Shown here one piece after another: positions 1 through 7,849 of a stretch of DNA of 32,664 nt. Location: assembly GCF_900187885.1 (NCBI RefSeq), contig NZ_FYEK01000031.1, forward strand, positions 1 through 32,664, given 5' to 3'. Every line of letters starts with the position of its first letter. The first letter of the stretch is position 1. The notes under the pieces were generated by a model. The model did not search any database. It worked only from the letters and a program-made list of their open reading frames with translations, and had not been told where the DNA came from. Position numbers and translations under genes: made by a program. The DNA comes from Thermoflexus hugenholtzii JAD2 (GTDB lineage: Bacteria > Chloroflexota > Anaerolineae > Thermoflexales > Thermoflexaceae).

Positions 1-1
1 T

Positions 2-400
2 TTTTACACTCCCGATGTGGCCCCGCTGGATTATGCGGCGACCCAGAACAATCTGGGGATCGCGTATCGGCAACTGTCTGAGCATGAGGATCCGGTGGGG
101 AATATCGAGCGCGCCTTGCAGGCGTTTCGGGAGGCGTTGCGTTTCCGCACCCCGGAGCGGACCCCTCTCTTCTATGCGGAAGCGCAGCATGAAATCGGGC
201 GGGCCTACCAGCGGCGGGCGGAGCTCCAGGCGGACCCGGCCCGGCGCTGCGCGGACCTGCAGGCGGCGGTCCGGGCCTTCCGGGAGGCGTTGCGCTTCCG
301 CACGCCGGAGGCCACGCCCCGCGGGCATGAGGAGACCCGCAAAGCCCTGGAGGAGGCCGAAGAGGCCCTCCGCGGAGCCGGATGCCCGGAGGCCGGCTGA
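2..400 (+). CDS. TPR-repeat protein, C-terminal part only
   Basis: The reading frame is open from the first complete codon of the window, so the gene begins upstream and only about 132 C-terminal residues are visible. The sequence shows two copies of a roughly 50-residue helical unit built around an A-F-R-E-A-L-R-F-R-T-P-E core (near residues 40 and 92 of the visible part), preceded by an NNLGIAY segment typical of tetratricopeptide repeats. Such repeats form a protein-binding superhelix. Chloroflexota often carry long TPR proteins of this kind, sometimes fused to CHAT or NB-ARC domains, but no catalytic domain can be seen here. The apparent GTG at 17 is simply an internal Val codon. Partner and role are unknown. 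The gene ends 154 bases before the next one, and nothing identifiable lies in that gap except the next ribosome binding site. Confidence 0.8.
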   Translation, partial: FYTPDVAPLDYAATQNNLGIAYRQLSEHEDPVGNIERALQAFREALRFRTPERTPLFYAEAQHEIGRAYQRRAELQADPARRCADLQAAVRAFREALRFRTPEATPRGHEETRKALEEAEEALRGAGCPEAG

Positions 401-554
401 GGACCCGCCCCACGCTTTTCCGACGGCACTCTCCAGACCCCTCTCAGGGCGCGCAGGCGGGCCCATGGCCGCTCCCGATGAGGGCATTCCGCTGGAACCC
501 CTCCCCGGGCCCCAACGTCTTTCCGGTGAGATCCTCTTCTCAAGGAGGTGTCCG

Positions 555-1496
555 ATGCGCCCGCTGCCCGTTGGGATGATCCTCCTGATGCTGATGGCCG
601 CCTGCGCGCCGGCGCGGGCCACGCCGGCGGCGTTGCCGCGGGCTCCGGCCTCCGGAGGGGAGGTCGCAGTCCCGCCGGTCGGAATGGGGCCGGCCGCTCA
701 GCCGCCCCAGCCGTTGAAGGAAGAGGCCGCCGCCCGGGACCGCCTGGCGGCCACCCCGATGCCGCCCGGAGTGAACCCGCCCGGCCTGGTCCCCAACCCG
801 GCCGCCCGCATGATCATCAAGAACGCCGAGATGCGCCTCATCGTCTCCCACGTGGATGAGGCCCTCACCCGCATCGAGGGCCTGGTGGCCGACCTGGGGG
901 GCTACATCCTCAACAGCCGCACCTGGTTCCAGGAGGGGGAGAAATATGCCGCTCTGACCTTCGCCGTGCCCTCAGAGCGCTTCGAGGAGGCCCTGGGCCG
1001 GCTGCGGCGCATCGCCCTGCGGGTGGCCGACGAGAACACCTCCGGCCAGGATGTGAGCCCGGAATACGTGGATCTGGAAGCCCGCCTGGCCAACCTGGAG
1101 GCGGCCGCCGCCCGCCTGCGCGAGTTCCTCCAGCAGGCGAAATCGGTGGAGGAGGCGCTGGAAGTGGAGGCCCGGCTGCGGGAGCTGGAGGGGGAGATCG
1201 CCCAGGTGAAGGGGCGGATGAACTTCCTGAAAGGCCGCTCGGCCTACTCCCTGATCACCGTCACCCTGGAGCCCATGCGCCCGACCCCCACGCCCACGCC
1301 CACCCCCACCCCCGTGGTCTGGAATCCGGGGCAGACCTTCCAGGAGGCCACGGAGGTGCTGGGGGTCATCATGCGGGCGCTGGTGGACCTGAGCATCTGG
1401 GTCCTGGTGCTGGGCGGGCCCTTCATTCTCCCCGCCGGCCTGTTGACCTTCGTGGTCTACCGGCTCCGCAACCGCCACCCGCCGAAGGCGGGATGA
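555..1496 (+). CDS. DUF4349 domain lipoprotein
   Basis: A 313-residue predicted lipoprotein. The start at 555 is chosen because AAGGAGG lies at 542-548 and because translation from it gives a clean lipoprotein signal with a lipobox ending L-M-A-A-C at Cys17; longer versions of the frame run through the preceding gene. A Pro/Ala-rich linker follows, then a DUF4349-like domain (about residues 85-235) with a predicted coiled coil at about 172-225. A Thr-Pro repeat lies near residues 242-253, and one C-terminal membrane segment at about 280-303 ends in R-L-R-N-R. DUF4349 proteins have no established biochemical function; the layout suggests a membrane-tethered extracytoplasmic coiled-coil protein. 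It carries both a lipid anchor signal and a C-terminal membrane helix, which is common in this family. A hairpin follows the stop codon. Confidence 0.88.
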   Translation: MRPLPVGMILLMLMAACAPARATPAALPRAPASGGEVAVPPVGMGPAAQPPQPLKEEAAARDRLAATPMPPGVNPPGLVPNPAARMIIKNAEMRLIVSHVDEALTRIEGLVADLGGYILNSRTWFQEGEKYAALTFAVPSERFEEALGRLRRIALRVADENTSGQDVSPEYVDLEARLANLEAAAARLREFLQQAKSVEEALEVEARLRELEGEIAQVKGRMNFLKGRSAYSLITVTLEPMRPTPTPTPTPTPVVWNPGQTFQEATEVLGVIMRALVDLSIWVLVLGGPFILPAGLLTFVVYRLRNRHPPKAG

Positions 1497-1505
1497 ATCC
1501 GCCGG

Positions 1506-1540
1506 AGGGGCGGGGCGTCCGGGAAGAATGCCCCGCCCCT
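1506..1540 (+). terminator. Hairpin after the DUF4349 gene, possible terminator
   Basis: An 11-bp perfect inverted repeat, AGGGGCGGGGC with its complement, flanks a 13-base loop 10 bases after the DUF4349 stop codon. There is no run of T after it, so it is at best a non-canonical terminator or an mRNA 3'-end stabilising hairpin. Confidence 0.5.
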
Positions 1541-1584
1541 GAAGATCCCCGTCTTGGGAGGAGGGACGCTGGTCCCGAGTGGAT

Positions 1585-1680
1585 GCCGAAACGAATTTCG
1601 GCTTACATCGGGGGCTTCAGCCCCGAACCCTGCGTCTTCGATGTCGCGATGGGTCGCGGCGGAAGCCGCTCCTGCCGAAA
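1585..1680. repeat. Cloverleaf-like palindromic repeat (REP-like)
   Basis: Three short hairpins, each with a 4-base loop, lie in under 100 bases: GCCGAAA/TTTCGGC at 1585-1602, GGGGC/GCCCC at 1611-1624 and GCGGC/GCCGC at 1656-1669. In addition TTTCGGC at 1596-1602 can pair with GCCGAAA at 1674-1680, enclosing the two inner hairpins in a cloverleaf. This lies in the only gene-free stretch over 400 bases (1497-1936). Such structures are typical of dispersed extragenic REP-like elements, but copy number elsewhere cannot be seen from this window. A 129-codon open frame crosses the repeat and is not considered a gene. Confidence 0.55.
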
Positions 1681-1856
1681 ACCGATTACTGTTGGAGCGC
1701 CGAGGGCATGGATGTCGGGCGCTGGGGCGGGCGGACTCCTTCGGGCCGCCGGGTTGACGGGATCGACGGCGTGGGGCCCCCTGGGCCAGCGCGATCGGGA
1801 TCGCGCGCCCGAGGGCAGCCCCGTGGTTGGAAGAGATAGGACGAGTTGCCCTCACG

Positions 1857-1885
1857 TTGTCAGACCCGCCTTCTTCGATTAGATT
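1857..1885 (+). promoter_or_regulatory. Predicted sigma-A promoter for the MNT/HEPN pair
   Basis: TTGTCA at 1857-1862 and TAGATT at 1880-1885 are separated by 17 bases (5/6 and 4/6 matches to consensus). This is the only good match between the repeat and the nucleotidyltransferase gene that starts at 1937. Confidence 0.5.
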
Positions 1886-1936
1886 GGGAATGGATCCGGG
1901 AGAAGGGCGTTCAGACCCATAAGGGGGATGCGGTCC

Positions 1937-2416
1937 ATGCGCAAGGGAACGGCCGTCAAAAAGGAGGAGCGGCTCGTCCGTTTGGAGGATCTGCCGGACC
2001 TGGCCCGGGCGGCGGGTTTCTCCTCCTGCTGTGTGGTCCGCTTAGAGGCGGGTCGCCTCATCGTCCTTCCGGTGGAGCGGCAGGAGCAGATCCCGGTGCA
2101 GATCCGTGAAGCCCTGCAGAAGTGGGCGGCTCATGTCCGCCGCCTCTATGGAGCGCGATTGCGGGCGCTCTATCTGTTCGGTTCTTACGCCCGGGGAGAA
2201 TGGCGGGAGGACTCCGATGTGGATGTGGCGGTGGTGTTGGATGAGGTGGAAGATCCTCTCGAGGAGATCCATCGCATCCATGAAGCGACTTCCCATGTGG
2301 CCCTGGAAAGCGAGCTGCTGATCTCGGTAGTGCCGATTTCCTGGACGGAGTTTCTGCATGGAATCCATCCACTTAGCGCTCGGATTCGGGAGGAAGGCAT
2401 TGAAATTACGCCCTGA
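1937..2416 (+). CDS. MNT-type nucleotidyltransferase, putative antitoxin
   Basis: A 159-residue protein with a minimal nucleotidyltransferase (MNT) domain in its C-terminal half. The motif G-S-Y-A-R-G-E followed by S-D-V-D-V-A-V-V supplies the Gly-Ser loop and the two metal-binding aspartates. The N-terminal 60 residues are not recognised. ATG 1937 is preferred over ATG 1928 because AAGGGGG at 1921-1927 is 9 bases from the former and directly abuts the latter. The HEPN gene follows and overlaps its end. In characterised MntA-HepT systems the MNT protein is the antitoxin, transferring AMP to the HEPN ribonuclease toxin; that role here is an inference. Its partner gene carries a frameshift, so this gene may now be an orphan antitoxin. 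The catalytic motif itself looks intact. Confidence 0.85.
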   Translation: MRKGTAVKKEERLVRLEDLPDLARAAGFSSCCVVRLEAGRLIVLPVERQEQIPVQIREALQKWAAHVRRLYGARLRALYLFGSYARGEWREDSDVDVAVVLDEVEDPLEEIHRIHEATSHVALESELLISVVPISWTEFLHGIHPLSARIREEGIEITP

Positions 2417-2821
2417 AGATATTCCAGCGTTGATTCGCAAAGCGCGGAGATTTCTTGAAGCGGCAGATCGTGATATTAGAGCCGAGGACTACACATCTGC
2501 GCCTTCTCGTATGTATTATGCAATGTTTCATGGCGCACAGGCTATCCTGCTCGCAAAAGGTTTCCGGTTTTCCTCTCATATCATAAGGGTGTGATCAGTG
2601 GCTTCGGCAGGCATATCGTGAAAGCAGGGCTTATGCCTGTGGAGTCCGCTCGGTGGCTCAATGAGGCTTTCAATGATCGAATGCTTGCGGATTATGTCCC
2701 TTCCGTCTTGTTCTCCCCCGAAAGAGTCCGTCACCTGAGGGAGTGTGCGGCGTTGTTCCTCAGGTGGTGTGAAGACCTTTTGATCCGTGAGGGGTGGTTG
2801 CAGGCGACGGATGAATGGTGA
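2400..2821 (+). pseudogene. HEPN-domain gene broken by a 5-bp tandem duplication
   Basis: Two frames together encode one HEPN-domain protein. The first half ends in a stop at 2592-2594 and the second half continues in another frame to 2821. The break is at 2576-2585, where TCATA is repeated directly. Removing one copy restores an uninterrupted reading through S-S-H-K-G-V-I-S-G-F, a hallmark of this HEPN family, and gives about 139 residues. The conserved Y-Y-A-M-F-H segment lies in the first half. The TTG at 2400, placed behind a GGAGGA and overlapping the end of the nucleotidyltransferase gene, is the likely start; an ATG at 2358 in the same frame lies deeper in the overlap. By family knowledge HEPN partners of MNT proteins are ribonuclease toxins. 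The frameshift could also be a sequencing error, but the exact tandem repeat suggests replication slippage. Confidence 0.82.
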
Positions 2822-2910
2822 GGATGGGGTCCCCCTGCGAAGCGGCATAGACCTGCTCTGTCTGTGAGGACAGTGCGGATCTTGAACGCGGGATCGGATG
2901 GAGGATGCGG

Positions 2911-3651
2911 ATGGGCCTCTGGTTGCTGGGGACCTCCGGTGCGGTCCCGGATGGCCGGCGGGACTACGTGGGCCTGGTGGTGGAGGCAGCCGACGGGCTG
3001 ATCCTCATTGAGGCCGGGGGATCGCCGTTGCACCGCCTCCGTCGGATGGGCCTGGACCCCATGCGGTTGCGGGGGATCTTTCTCTCCCACCGTCATCCGG
3101 ATCACCTGAGCGGCCTCCCCGGGCTGCTGATGGGCCTCTGGCTGCTGCGGCGGGCCGATCTCCTCTGGATCGCAGGGCCCGAGGACGCGCTGGAGCGGGC
3201 CCGGGCGCTGCTGGACCTCTTCGAATGGCGCTCATGGGCCGGCATGTTCCCAGTGGACTGGCGGCCGATCCCTCCGGAGCCGGATTCCCTGGTGGAAGCT
3301 TCCGGCTTCGTCCGCTTGCTGGCCACCCCGGTGGTCCACAGCGTGCCCACCCTGGCCCTGCGGATCGAGCTTCCCGAGGGCACGGCAGCCTATTCCGCGG
3401 ATACCGAACCGTGCCCGGCGATGGCCCGCCTCTCCCGGGGGGTTGAGGTGCTGATCCACGAAGCCACGGGCGCTTATCCCGGGCACACCCCACCGGAAGG
3501 CGCCGGGCGGATCGCCCGGGAGGCTGGCGCCCGCCGGCTGATCCTGGTCCATCTGCCTCCGGAGGTGGATGGGGAGGCGTGGATCGCCCGCGCCCGCGAG
3601 ACGTTTGAGGGTCCGGTGGAGATCGGATGGGATGGGATGCGGGCGCTGTGA
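2911..3651 (+). CDS. MBL-fold hydrolase, RNase Z-like
   Basis: A 246-residue metallo-beta-lactamase-fold protein. The metal-binding signature S-H-R-H-P-D-H is visible near residues 53-59, and further expected ligands are the H in T-P-V-V-H-S, the D in Y-S-A-D-T-E and the H in L-V-H-L. The order and spacing resemble the ribonuclease Z / arylsulfatase branch (Lactamase_B_2 type), and the N-terminal G-T-S-G-A-V-P segment also matches that branch. The flexible exosite arm of true RNase Z is not evident, so tRNA 3' processing is not claimed. ATG 2911 is favoured over ATG 2905 because GGAGG at 2900-2904 is six bases from the former and abuts the latter. The gene stands alone between the broken HEPN gene and the ABC operon promoter. 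The substrate is unknown. Confidence 0.85.
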   Translation: MGLWLLGTSGAVPDGRRDYVGLVVEAADGLILIEAGGSPLHRLRRMGLDPMRLRGIFLSHRHPDHLSGLPGLLMGLWLLRRADLLWIAGPEDALERARALLDLFEWRSWAGMFPVDWRPIPPEPDSLVEASGFVRLLATPVVHSVPTLALRIELPEGTAAYSADTEPCPAMARLSRGVEVLIHEATGAYPGHTPPEGAGRIAREAGARRLILVHLPPEVDGEAWIARARETFEGPVEIGWDGMRAL

Positions 3652-3672
3652 AGGGCGGAGCCCGGAGCGGAT

Positions 3673-3702
3673 TTGACAGCTCTCCCCTCGCTCGCCTATA
3701 AA
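3673..3702 (+). promoter_or_regulatory. Sigma-A promoter of the ABC export operon
   Basis: A consensus TTGACA at 3673-3678 is followed after 18 bases by TATAAA at 3697-3702, which gives an AT-rich island in GC-rich surroundings. It lies about 190 bases before the ATPase start, implying a 5' leader of about 180 bases in which no further structure was recognised. Confidence 0.75.
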
Positions 3703-3887
3703 ATCATGTCCGGACTCGGAGGCGGATGTCGCGGCCGATCGATGGGCGTTGCGGATCTTTTCCAGCCGGGTGTGTCCTCCGGTTCCGCCCGTCGCCAACC
3801 GCCTCCTTGCGAACCATCTCCGGTGGGGCGCCCACGATCGGGGCGGTGTGGTCTTTCCCCCATGATCCTGGAGCGGGGTGAGCGGTC

Positions 3888-4808
3888 ATGATCGAAGCGG
3901 AGGGGTTGACCAAGATCTACGGCAACCAGGTGGTGGCCATCGAGGATGTGACGTTCCGCGTCGAGCGCGGACAGATCGTCGGGTTCCTGGGCCCGAACGG
4001 GGCCGGGAAGACGACGACCATGCGCATCCTCACCGGCTACATGCCGCCCACCCGGGGCCGCGCCCGCATCGCCGGCTATGACACGGTCCTCCAGTCCCTG
4101 GAAGCCCGCCGCCACATCGGTTACCTCCCGGAGACCGTCCCCCTGTATCCTGAGATGAGCGTCCGCGCCTATCTGGGTTTTATGGCGGAGATCCGGGGGA
4201 TCCCGAACCGCAAGGCCGCGGTGGAGCGGGCCATGGCCCTCACCGGGCTGGAGGATCGGGCGGACGCGCTCATCGGGAAGCTCTCCAAAGGTTACCGGCA
4301 GCGGGTGGGCTTAGCCCAGGCCATCCTGCATAACCCCGACGTCCTGATCCTCGACGAGCCCACCATCGGCCTGGATCCCCGACAGGTCCGGGAGGTGCGC
4401 GAGCTGATCCAGGAGCTGGGCAAAACCCACACCATCCTGCTCTCCACGCATATCCTCGCGGAGGTCCAGCAGATCTGCGATCGCGTTTTGATCATCCACC
4501 GGGGGCGGATCCGGGCGGACATGACGCTGGGGGAGGCCCTGCGCAGCCGGCGGCCGGACCGCATCTTCCTGCGGGTGGACGGGGCGGACGCGCAGGTCCC
4601 GGAGGCGTTGCATGGACTCCCCGTGGTGCACCGGGTGGAGCGGCTGGAGCGGGGGGTGTATGAGATCCAGGTGGCCCCCGAGGCCCGGGAGGATCCCAGT
4701 CCGGTCCTCGCCGAGGCCATCGTGCGCCGCGGGTGGCGCCTGCTGGAGCTCCGGCCCGTCGGCCTCACCCTGGAGGATCTGTTCCTTCAGGTGACCGCTC
4801 AGGACTGA
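3888..4808 (+). CDS. ABC transporter ATPase, GldA-like
   Basis: A 306-residue ABC ATPase. Walker A G-P-N-G-A-G-K-T is at residues 35-42, the signature L-S-K-G-Y at 132-136, Walker B L-I-L-D-E-P at 153-158 and the switch His at 188 in L-S-T-H. Beyond about residue 215 it has a C-terminal accessory domain of the CcmA/DrrA type. All catalytic motifs are intact. Three genes follow in close order: a permease, a GldG-like protein and a DUF4340 protein. This arrangement matches Gld-type ABC exporters, named from Bacteroidota gliding genes but widespread in Chloroflexota with unknown cargo. Transcription probably starts at the TTGACA/TATAAA promoter at 3673-3702. Confidence 0.93.
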   Translation: MIEAEGLTKIYGNQVVAIEDVTFRVERGQIVGFLGPNGAGKTTTMRILTGYMPPTRGRARIAGYDTVLQSLEARRHIGYLPETVPLYPEMSVRAYLGFMAEIRGIPNRKAAVERAMALTGLEDRADALIGKLSKGYRQRVGLAQAILHNPDVLILDEPTIGLDPRQVREVRELIQELGKTHTILLSTHILAEVQQICDRVLIIHRGRIRADMTLGEALRSRRPDRIFLRVDGADAQVPEALHGLPVVHRVERLERGVYEIQVAPEAREDPSPVLAEAIVRRGWRLLELRPVGLTLEDLFLQVTAQD

Positions 4809-4819
4809 GGAGGGCATCG

Positions 4820-5548
4820 ATGCGCAACGTGTGGGCCATCGCCCGTCGCGAGCTCGGGGCCTATTTCGTCTCGCCCATCGCCTATCTGGTGGGCGCGGCC
4901 TTCCTGGCCATGATGGGCTTCTTCTTCTACACCGACGTGGTCTTCACCGTCCTCAGCCGATCGGAGCCGACCATGCGATATGTCTTCGGGGTGATGACCA
5001 CCATCCTGCTCTTCGTTGCCCCGGTGCTGACCATGCGCCTGCTGGCAGAGGAACAGCGGCTGGGGACCCTGGAGCTGTTGCTCACGGCGCCGGTGCGGGA
5101 CTGGGAGGTGGTGCTGGGGAAGTATCTGGCCGCCCTGGTTTTCTATCTCGGGCTTCTCCTGGCCACCGCCGTCTATCCCCTGCTCCTGTTCTGGATGCGG
5201 GGCAACCCGGACGTCGGCCCCATCCTCTCCGGCTACCTGGGGATGGCCCTCTTCGGGGCAGCGTTGCTTTCCATCGGCCTGTTCTCCTCCTCCCTTTCCC
5301 AGAACCAGGTGGTGGCGGCGGTGGTGGGGATCGGGCTGGTGATCCTGCTGGCGGTGGCCAGCCTGCCCGCGGATGGGATCACCAACCCCACCCTCCAGCA
5401 GATTCTGAACCATTTAGATCTGCGGAACCACCTTCTTAACTTCCGTCGGGGCTTGATCGACACGGCGGACATCGTGTATTACCTGAGCGTCACCGCAGCT
5501 TTCCTGTTCCTCACTGTGCAGATCCTGAATTCGCGGAGGTGGCGATGA
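4820..5548 (+). CDS. ABC transporter permease, GldF-like
   Basis: A 242-residue integral membrane protein with about six hydrophobic segments: residues near 20-35, 55-75, 105-125, 140-160, 165-180 and 218-235. It matches the ABC-2 permease fold of the GldF/NosY group. The conserved E-E-Q-R-L-G-T-L-E-L-L-L-T-A-P segment, typical of these permeases where they contact the ATPase, is present at about residues 75-90. ATG 4820 is chosen because a GAGGAGGG ribosome binding site sits just upstream and the gene then begins 11 bases after the ATPase. It overlaps the next gene by four bases (ATGA), so the two are probably translationally coupled. It is inferred to form the channel with the ATPase. Confidence 0.9.
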   Translation: MRNVWAIARRELGAYFVSPIAYLVGAAFLAMMGFFFYTDVVFTVLSRSEPTMRYVFGVMTTILLFVAPVLTMRLLAEEQRLGTLELLLTAPVRDWEVVLGKYLAALVFYLGLLLATAVYPLLLFWMRGNPDVGPILSGYLGMALFGAALLSIGLFSSSLSQNQVVAAVVGIGLVILLAVASLPADGITNPTLQQILNHLDLRNHLLNFRRGLIDTADIVYYLSVTAAFLFLTVQILNSRRWR

Positions 5549-7119
5549 ACCTGGCCCGGCCGTCCGAAGCGATCCTTCGGGCGCTGTGGGGGCTCGCCCT
5601 TCTGGCCCTCGTCGCCGCCGTGGTCGCCTGGACCATCGAGGGGCGGCTCGGCGCGCCCAGCGTGGTCGCCCTCCTCCTGGCCGTCCTGCTGGGGGGGATC
5701 GCCATCTACCTTGCCCCGGAGTCGGTCCGCGCCTGGATCCAGGGGCGTCCCTTCGCCTTCGGCGCCAACGCCGCCCTGGCCAGCGCGGCCTTCATCGGCA
5801 TCATGGCCTTGTTGAACATCCTGGCCGTCCGCCACGCCCAGCGCTGGGATGTGACCGCGGAGCGGCGCTTCTCCCTCTCCCCTCAAACCCTTCAGATCCT
5901 CAGCGCCCTCCCCCAGCCGGTGGAGGCCTTGGCCTTCTTCTCCCAGAACTTCCAGTTCGCTCGGGAGAACGCCGAGGATCTGCTGGATCAGTATCGGCAT
6001 CACAGCAATGGGAAGTTCTCTTACCGATTTATCGATCCGGTAGCCCAGGCCTCCCTGGCCCGGCAGTGGGGGGTCACCCAGGACGGGACGATCCTCTTCG
6101 TGATGGGGGATCGACGGCAGCAGGTCACCCTTTACAACGAGCAGGAGTTCACCTCGGCCCTGGTGAAGCTGATCCGCACCACCCAACCCAAGATCTACTT
6201 CCTCGCCGGCCATGGGGAGCGGGACATCCAGGAAGAAGGGGACAACGGCTACGCCCAGGTCCGTCGGGCCCTGGAACGGGAAGGATATGCGGTGGAGCCC
6301 CTGAACCTGGCGGTCACGGCGACGGTGCCCGCGGATGCGGCGGGGGTGATCCTGGTTGGCCCCACCCGCCCGCTGCTGGATCGCGAGGTCGAGGCCTTGA
6401 AAGGCTATCTCAACGCCGGTGGGCGGATGCTGATCGCGCTGGATCCCGCCCTCCAGAACGTCGGAGCCGGGGTGACCGAGTCCATCAACCGGGTGCTGGC
6501 GGACTGGGGGATCGCCTTCCGGGAGGATGTGATCGTCGATCCGGTGAGCTCGATGTTCACGGACCCGCTCACCCCGGTGGCCGGCCGCTACGGGTTCAGC
6601 CCGATCACGGAGAAGCTGCGCGGGATCGCCACGGCCTTCCCGGCCGCGCGCTCCATCGACGACAGCCGTGTCCCTTCGGATCGCTTCCGCGTGGTCCGGC
6701 TGGTGGAGACCAGCAATCAGAGTTGGGGCGAGACGGATCTGAACGCGTTGCGCCAGGGGTTAAGCCAGGGACGGCTGCCGGGGCCGGGCGGCAAGCCGGT
6801 GGGACCTCAGGCCCTGGCCGTGGCGGTGGAGCAGGTGAACGGGAAAGGCCGCCTGGTCCTTTTCGGAGATGCGGATTTCGCCGCCAACCAGAACGTGGGG
6901 GCGAACCTGCCCTTCGCCAACCTGGATCTGTTCGTCAACGCCGTCAACTGGCTCTCGGAGTCTGAGGTCCTGATCGGGTTGCGCCAGTCTCCCTCCGCCA
7001 CCGTCCGCGCCCTGAGCGCCACGCCGGCCCAGGTCCGCACCGTCTTCATGCTGACGGTGGTGGCCATGCCGCTGCTGGTCCTGGCCGCCGGCGCCATGGT
7101 GTGGTGGCAGCGTCGCTGA
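5545..7119 (+). CDS. GldG-like ABC accessory protein
   Basis: A 524-residue membrane-anchored protein of the GldG family (ABC_transp_aux type). It has three N-terminal hydrophobic segments in residues 12-100, a large extracytoplasmic region, and one C-terminal membrane helix that ends W-W-Q-R-R. The segment around L-L-N-I-L-A-V-R and R-W-D-V-T-A-E-R-R-F-S-L-S-P is the conserved entry to the soluble domain, and A-G-H-G-E-R-D lies in the middle of it. ATG 5545 overlaps the permease stop codon and has GGAGG at 5535-5539. In characterised Gld systems GldG works with GldF and GldA, but the transported substrate is not established. The soluble domain probably captures or presents a substrate outside the membrane. 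Confidence 0.88.
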   Translation: MNLARPSEAILRALWGLALLALVAAVVAWTIEGRLGAPSVVALLLAVLLGGIAIYLAPESVRAWIQGRPFAFGANAALASAAFIGIMALLNILAVRHAQRWDVTAERRFSLSPQTLQILSALPQPVEALAFFSQNFQFARENAEDLLDQYRHHSNGKFSYRFIDPVAQASLARQWGVTQDGTILFVMGDRRQQVTLYNEQEFTSALVKLIRTTQPKIYFLAGHGERDIQEEGDNGYAQVRRALEREGYAVEPLNLAVTATVPADAAGVILVGPTRPLLDREVEALKGYLNAGGRMLIALDPALQNVGAGVTESINRVLADWGIAFREDVIVDPVSSMFTDPLTPVAGRYGFSPITEKLRGIATAFPAARSIDDSRVPSDRFRVVRLVETSNQSWGETDLNALRQGLSQGRLPGPGGKPVGPQALAVAVEQVNGKGRLVLFGDADFAANQNVGANLPFANLDLFVNAVNWLSESEVLIGLRQSPSATVRALSATPAQVRTVFMLTVVAMPLLVLAAGAMVWWQRR

Positions 7120-7187
7120 GGGGATTCGGGGATCCCGATGCGGTCTTTTCTCATAGAAGCCGGGCATCGGATCGGAGGTGATCAGCG

Positions 7188-7814
7188 ATGAAGCGATGGG
7201 GGACGCTGGGCCTGGTGATCGCTTTCCTGATCCTGGCCCTCTTTGTATACTTGGAACCGAGGATCACTGCTCGTCCCACGCCGACGCCGGCGGGCGCATC
7301 CCGTAACCTCTTGGAGGTGAGCAGCGCTGCCATCCAGCGCATCCGGGTCATCGACCACGCCGCCGGGCGGGAGGCGGAGGTGGAGCGGGATGCCAGCGGG
7401 CAGTGGTTCATGATCGCGCCCACCCACCATCTGGTTCGCCAGGATACCCTGGACACCCTGGCCGGAGGGCTGGCGACGCTCTTCGTTCAGCAGGTGATTT
7501 CCGACGTCACGGATCTCTCCGCCTATGGGCTGGTGACACCGACTTACACGATTGTGATCAGCGCCACGGATCGGGTGTTCACCCTGACGGTGGGGACGGC
7601 GACGCCGATTGGGGGTGGCTATTACGTGCGCCGGGAGGGGGATCCGGCGGTGTATGTGGTGGGGACCTTCGCCATCGATGAGGCCCGGAAGCTGATCACG
7701 GAGCCGCCGCTGGCGACCCCCACACCTACGCCGACGGTGACCCCTACGCCGACGGCCACGCCCACCCCCACGCCCGGCCCTTCGCCCATCCCGGGTGTGA
7801 CTCCGACACCTTGA
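7188..7814 (+). CDS. DUF4340 domain protein with Thr-Pro tail
   Basis: A 208-residue protein with an N-terminal membrane anchor (residues 6-22), a DUF4340 domain (about 40-170) and a C-terminal tail of about 30 residues made almost entirely of Thr-Pro repeats. A strong GGAGGTGATC site precedes ATG 7188. DUF4340 proteins commonly follow GldG-like genes and are thought to be extracytoplasmic parts of the same exporter. The protein is shorter than many family members, which contain two or more copies of the domain. The Thr-Pro tail ends the protein without a cell-wall or membrane anchor. Its codons form near-perfect short repeats, so its length could vary by slippage. It is the last gene of the export operon; the sigma factor gene begins 35 bases further on. 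Confidence 0.85.
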   Translation: MKRWGTLGLVIAFLILALFVYLEPRITARPTPTPAGASRNLLEVSSAAIQRIRVIDHAAGREAEVERDASGQWFMIAPTHHLVRQDTLDTLAGGLATLFVQQVISDVTDLSAYGLVTPTYTIVISATDRVFTLTVGTATPIGGGYYVRREGDPAVYVVGTFAIDEARKLITEPPLATPTPTPTVTPTPTATPTPTPGPSPIPGVTPTP

Positions 7815-7849
7815 TCGAAGCGGTCAAACCTGAGGGAGGAATCGGCTTC

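Noticed and set aside
15-554. A long plus-strand frame running through the TPR gene into the DUF4349 gene
   Set aside because: It is an out-of-frame Arg-rich shadow of the TPR gene; the true start at 555 has a ribosome site and a lipoprotein signal.
1493-1882. A 129-codon open frame after the DUF4349 gene
   Set aside because: It runs through a terminator-like hairpin and the palindromic repeat, has no ribosome site and shows no protein-like composition.
2905-2910. ATG 2905 as start of the MBL-fold gene
   Set aside because: The ribosome site GGAGG directly abuts it, while ATG 2911 is at a normal distance.
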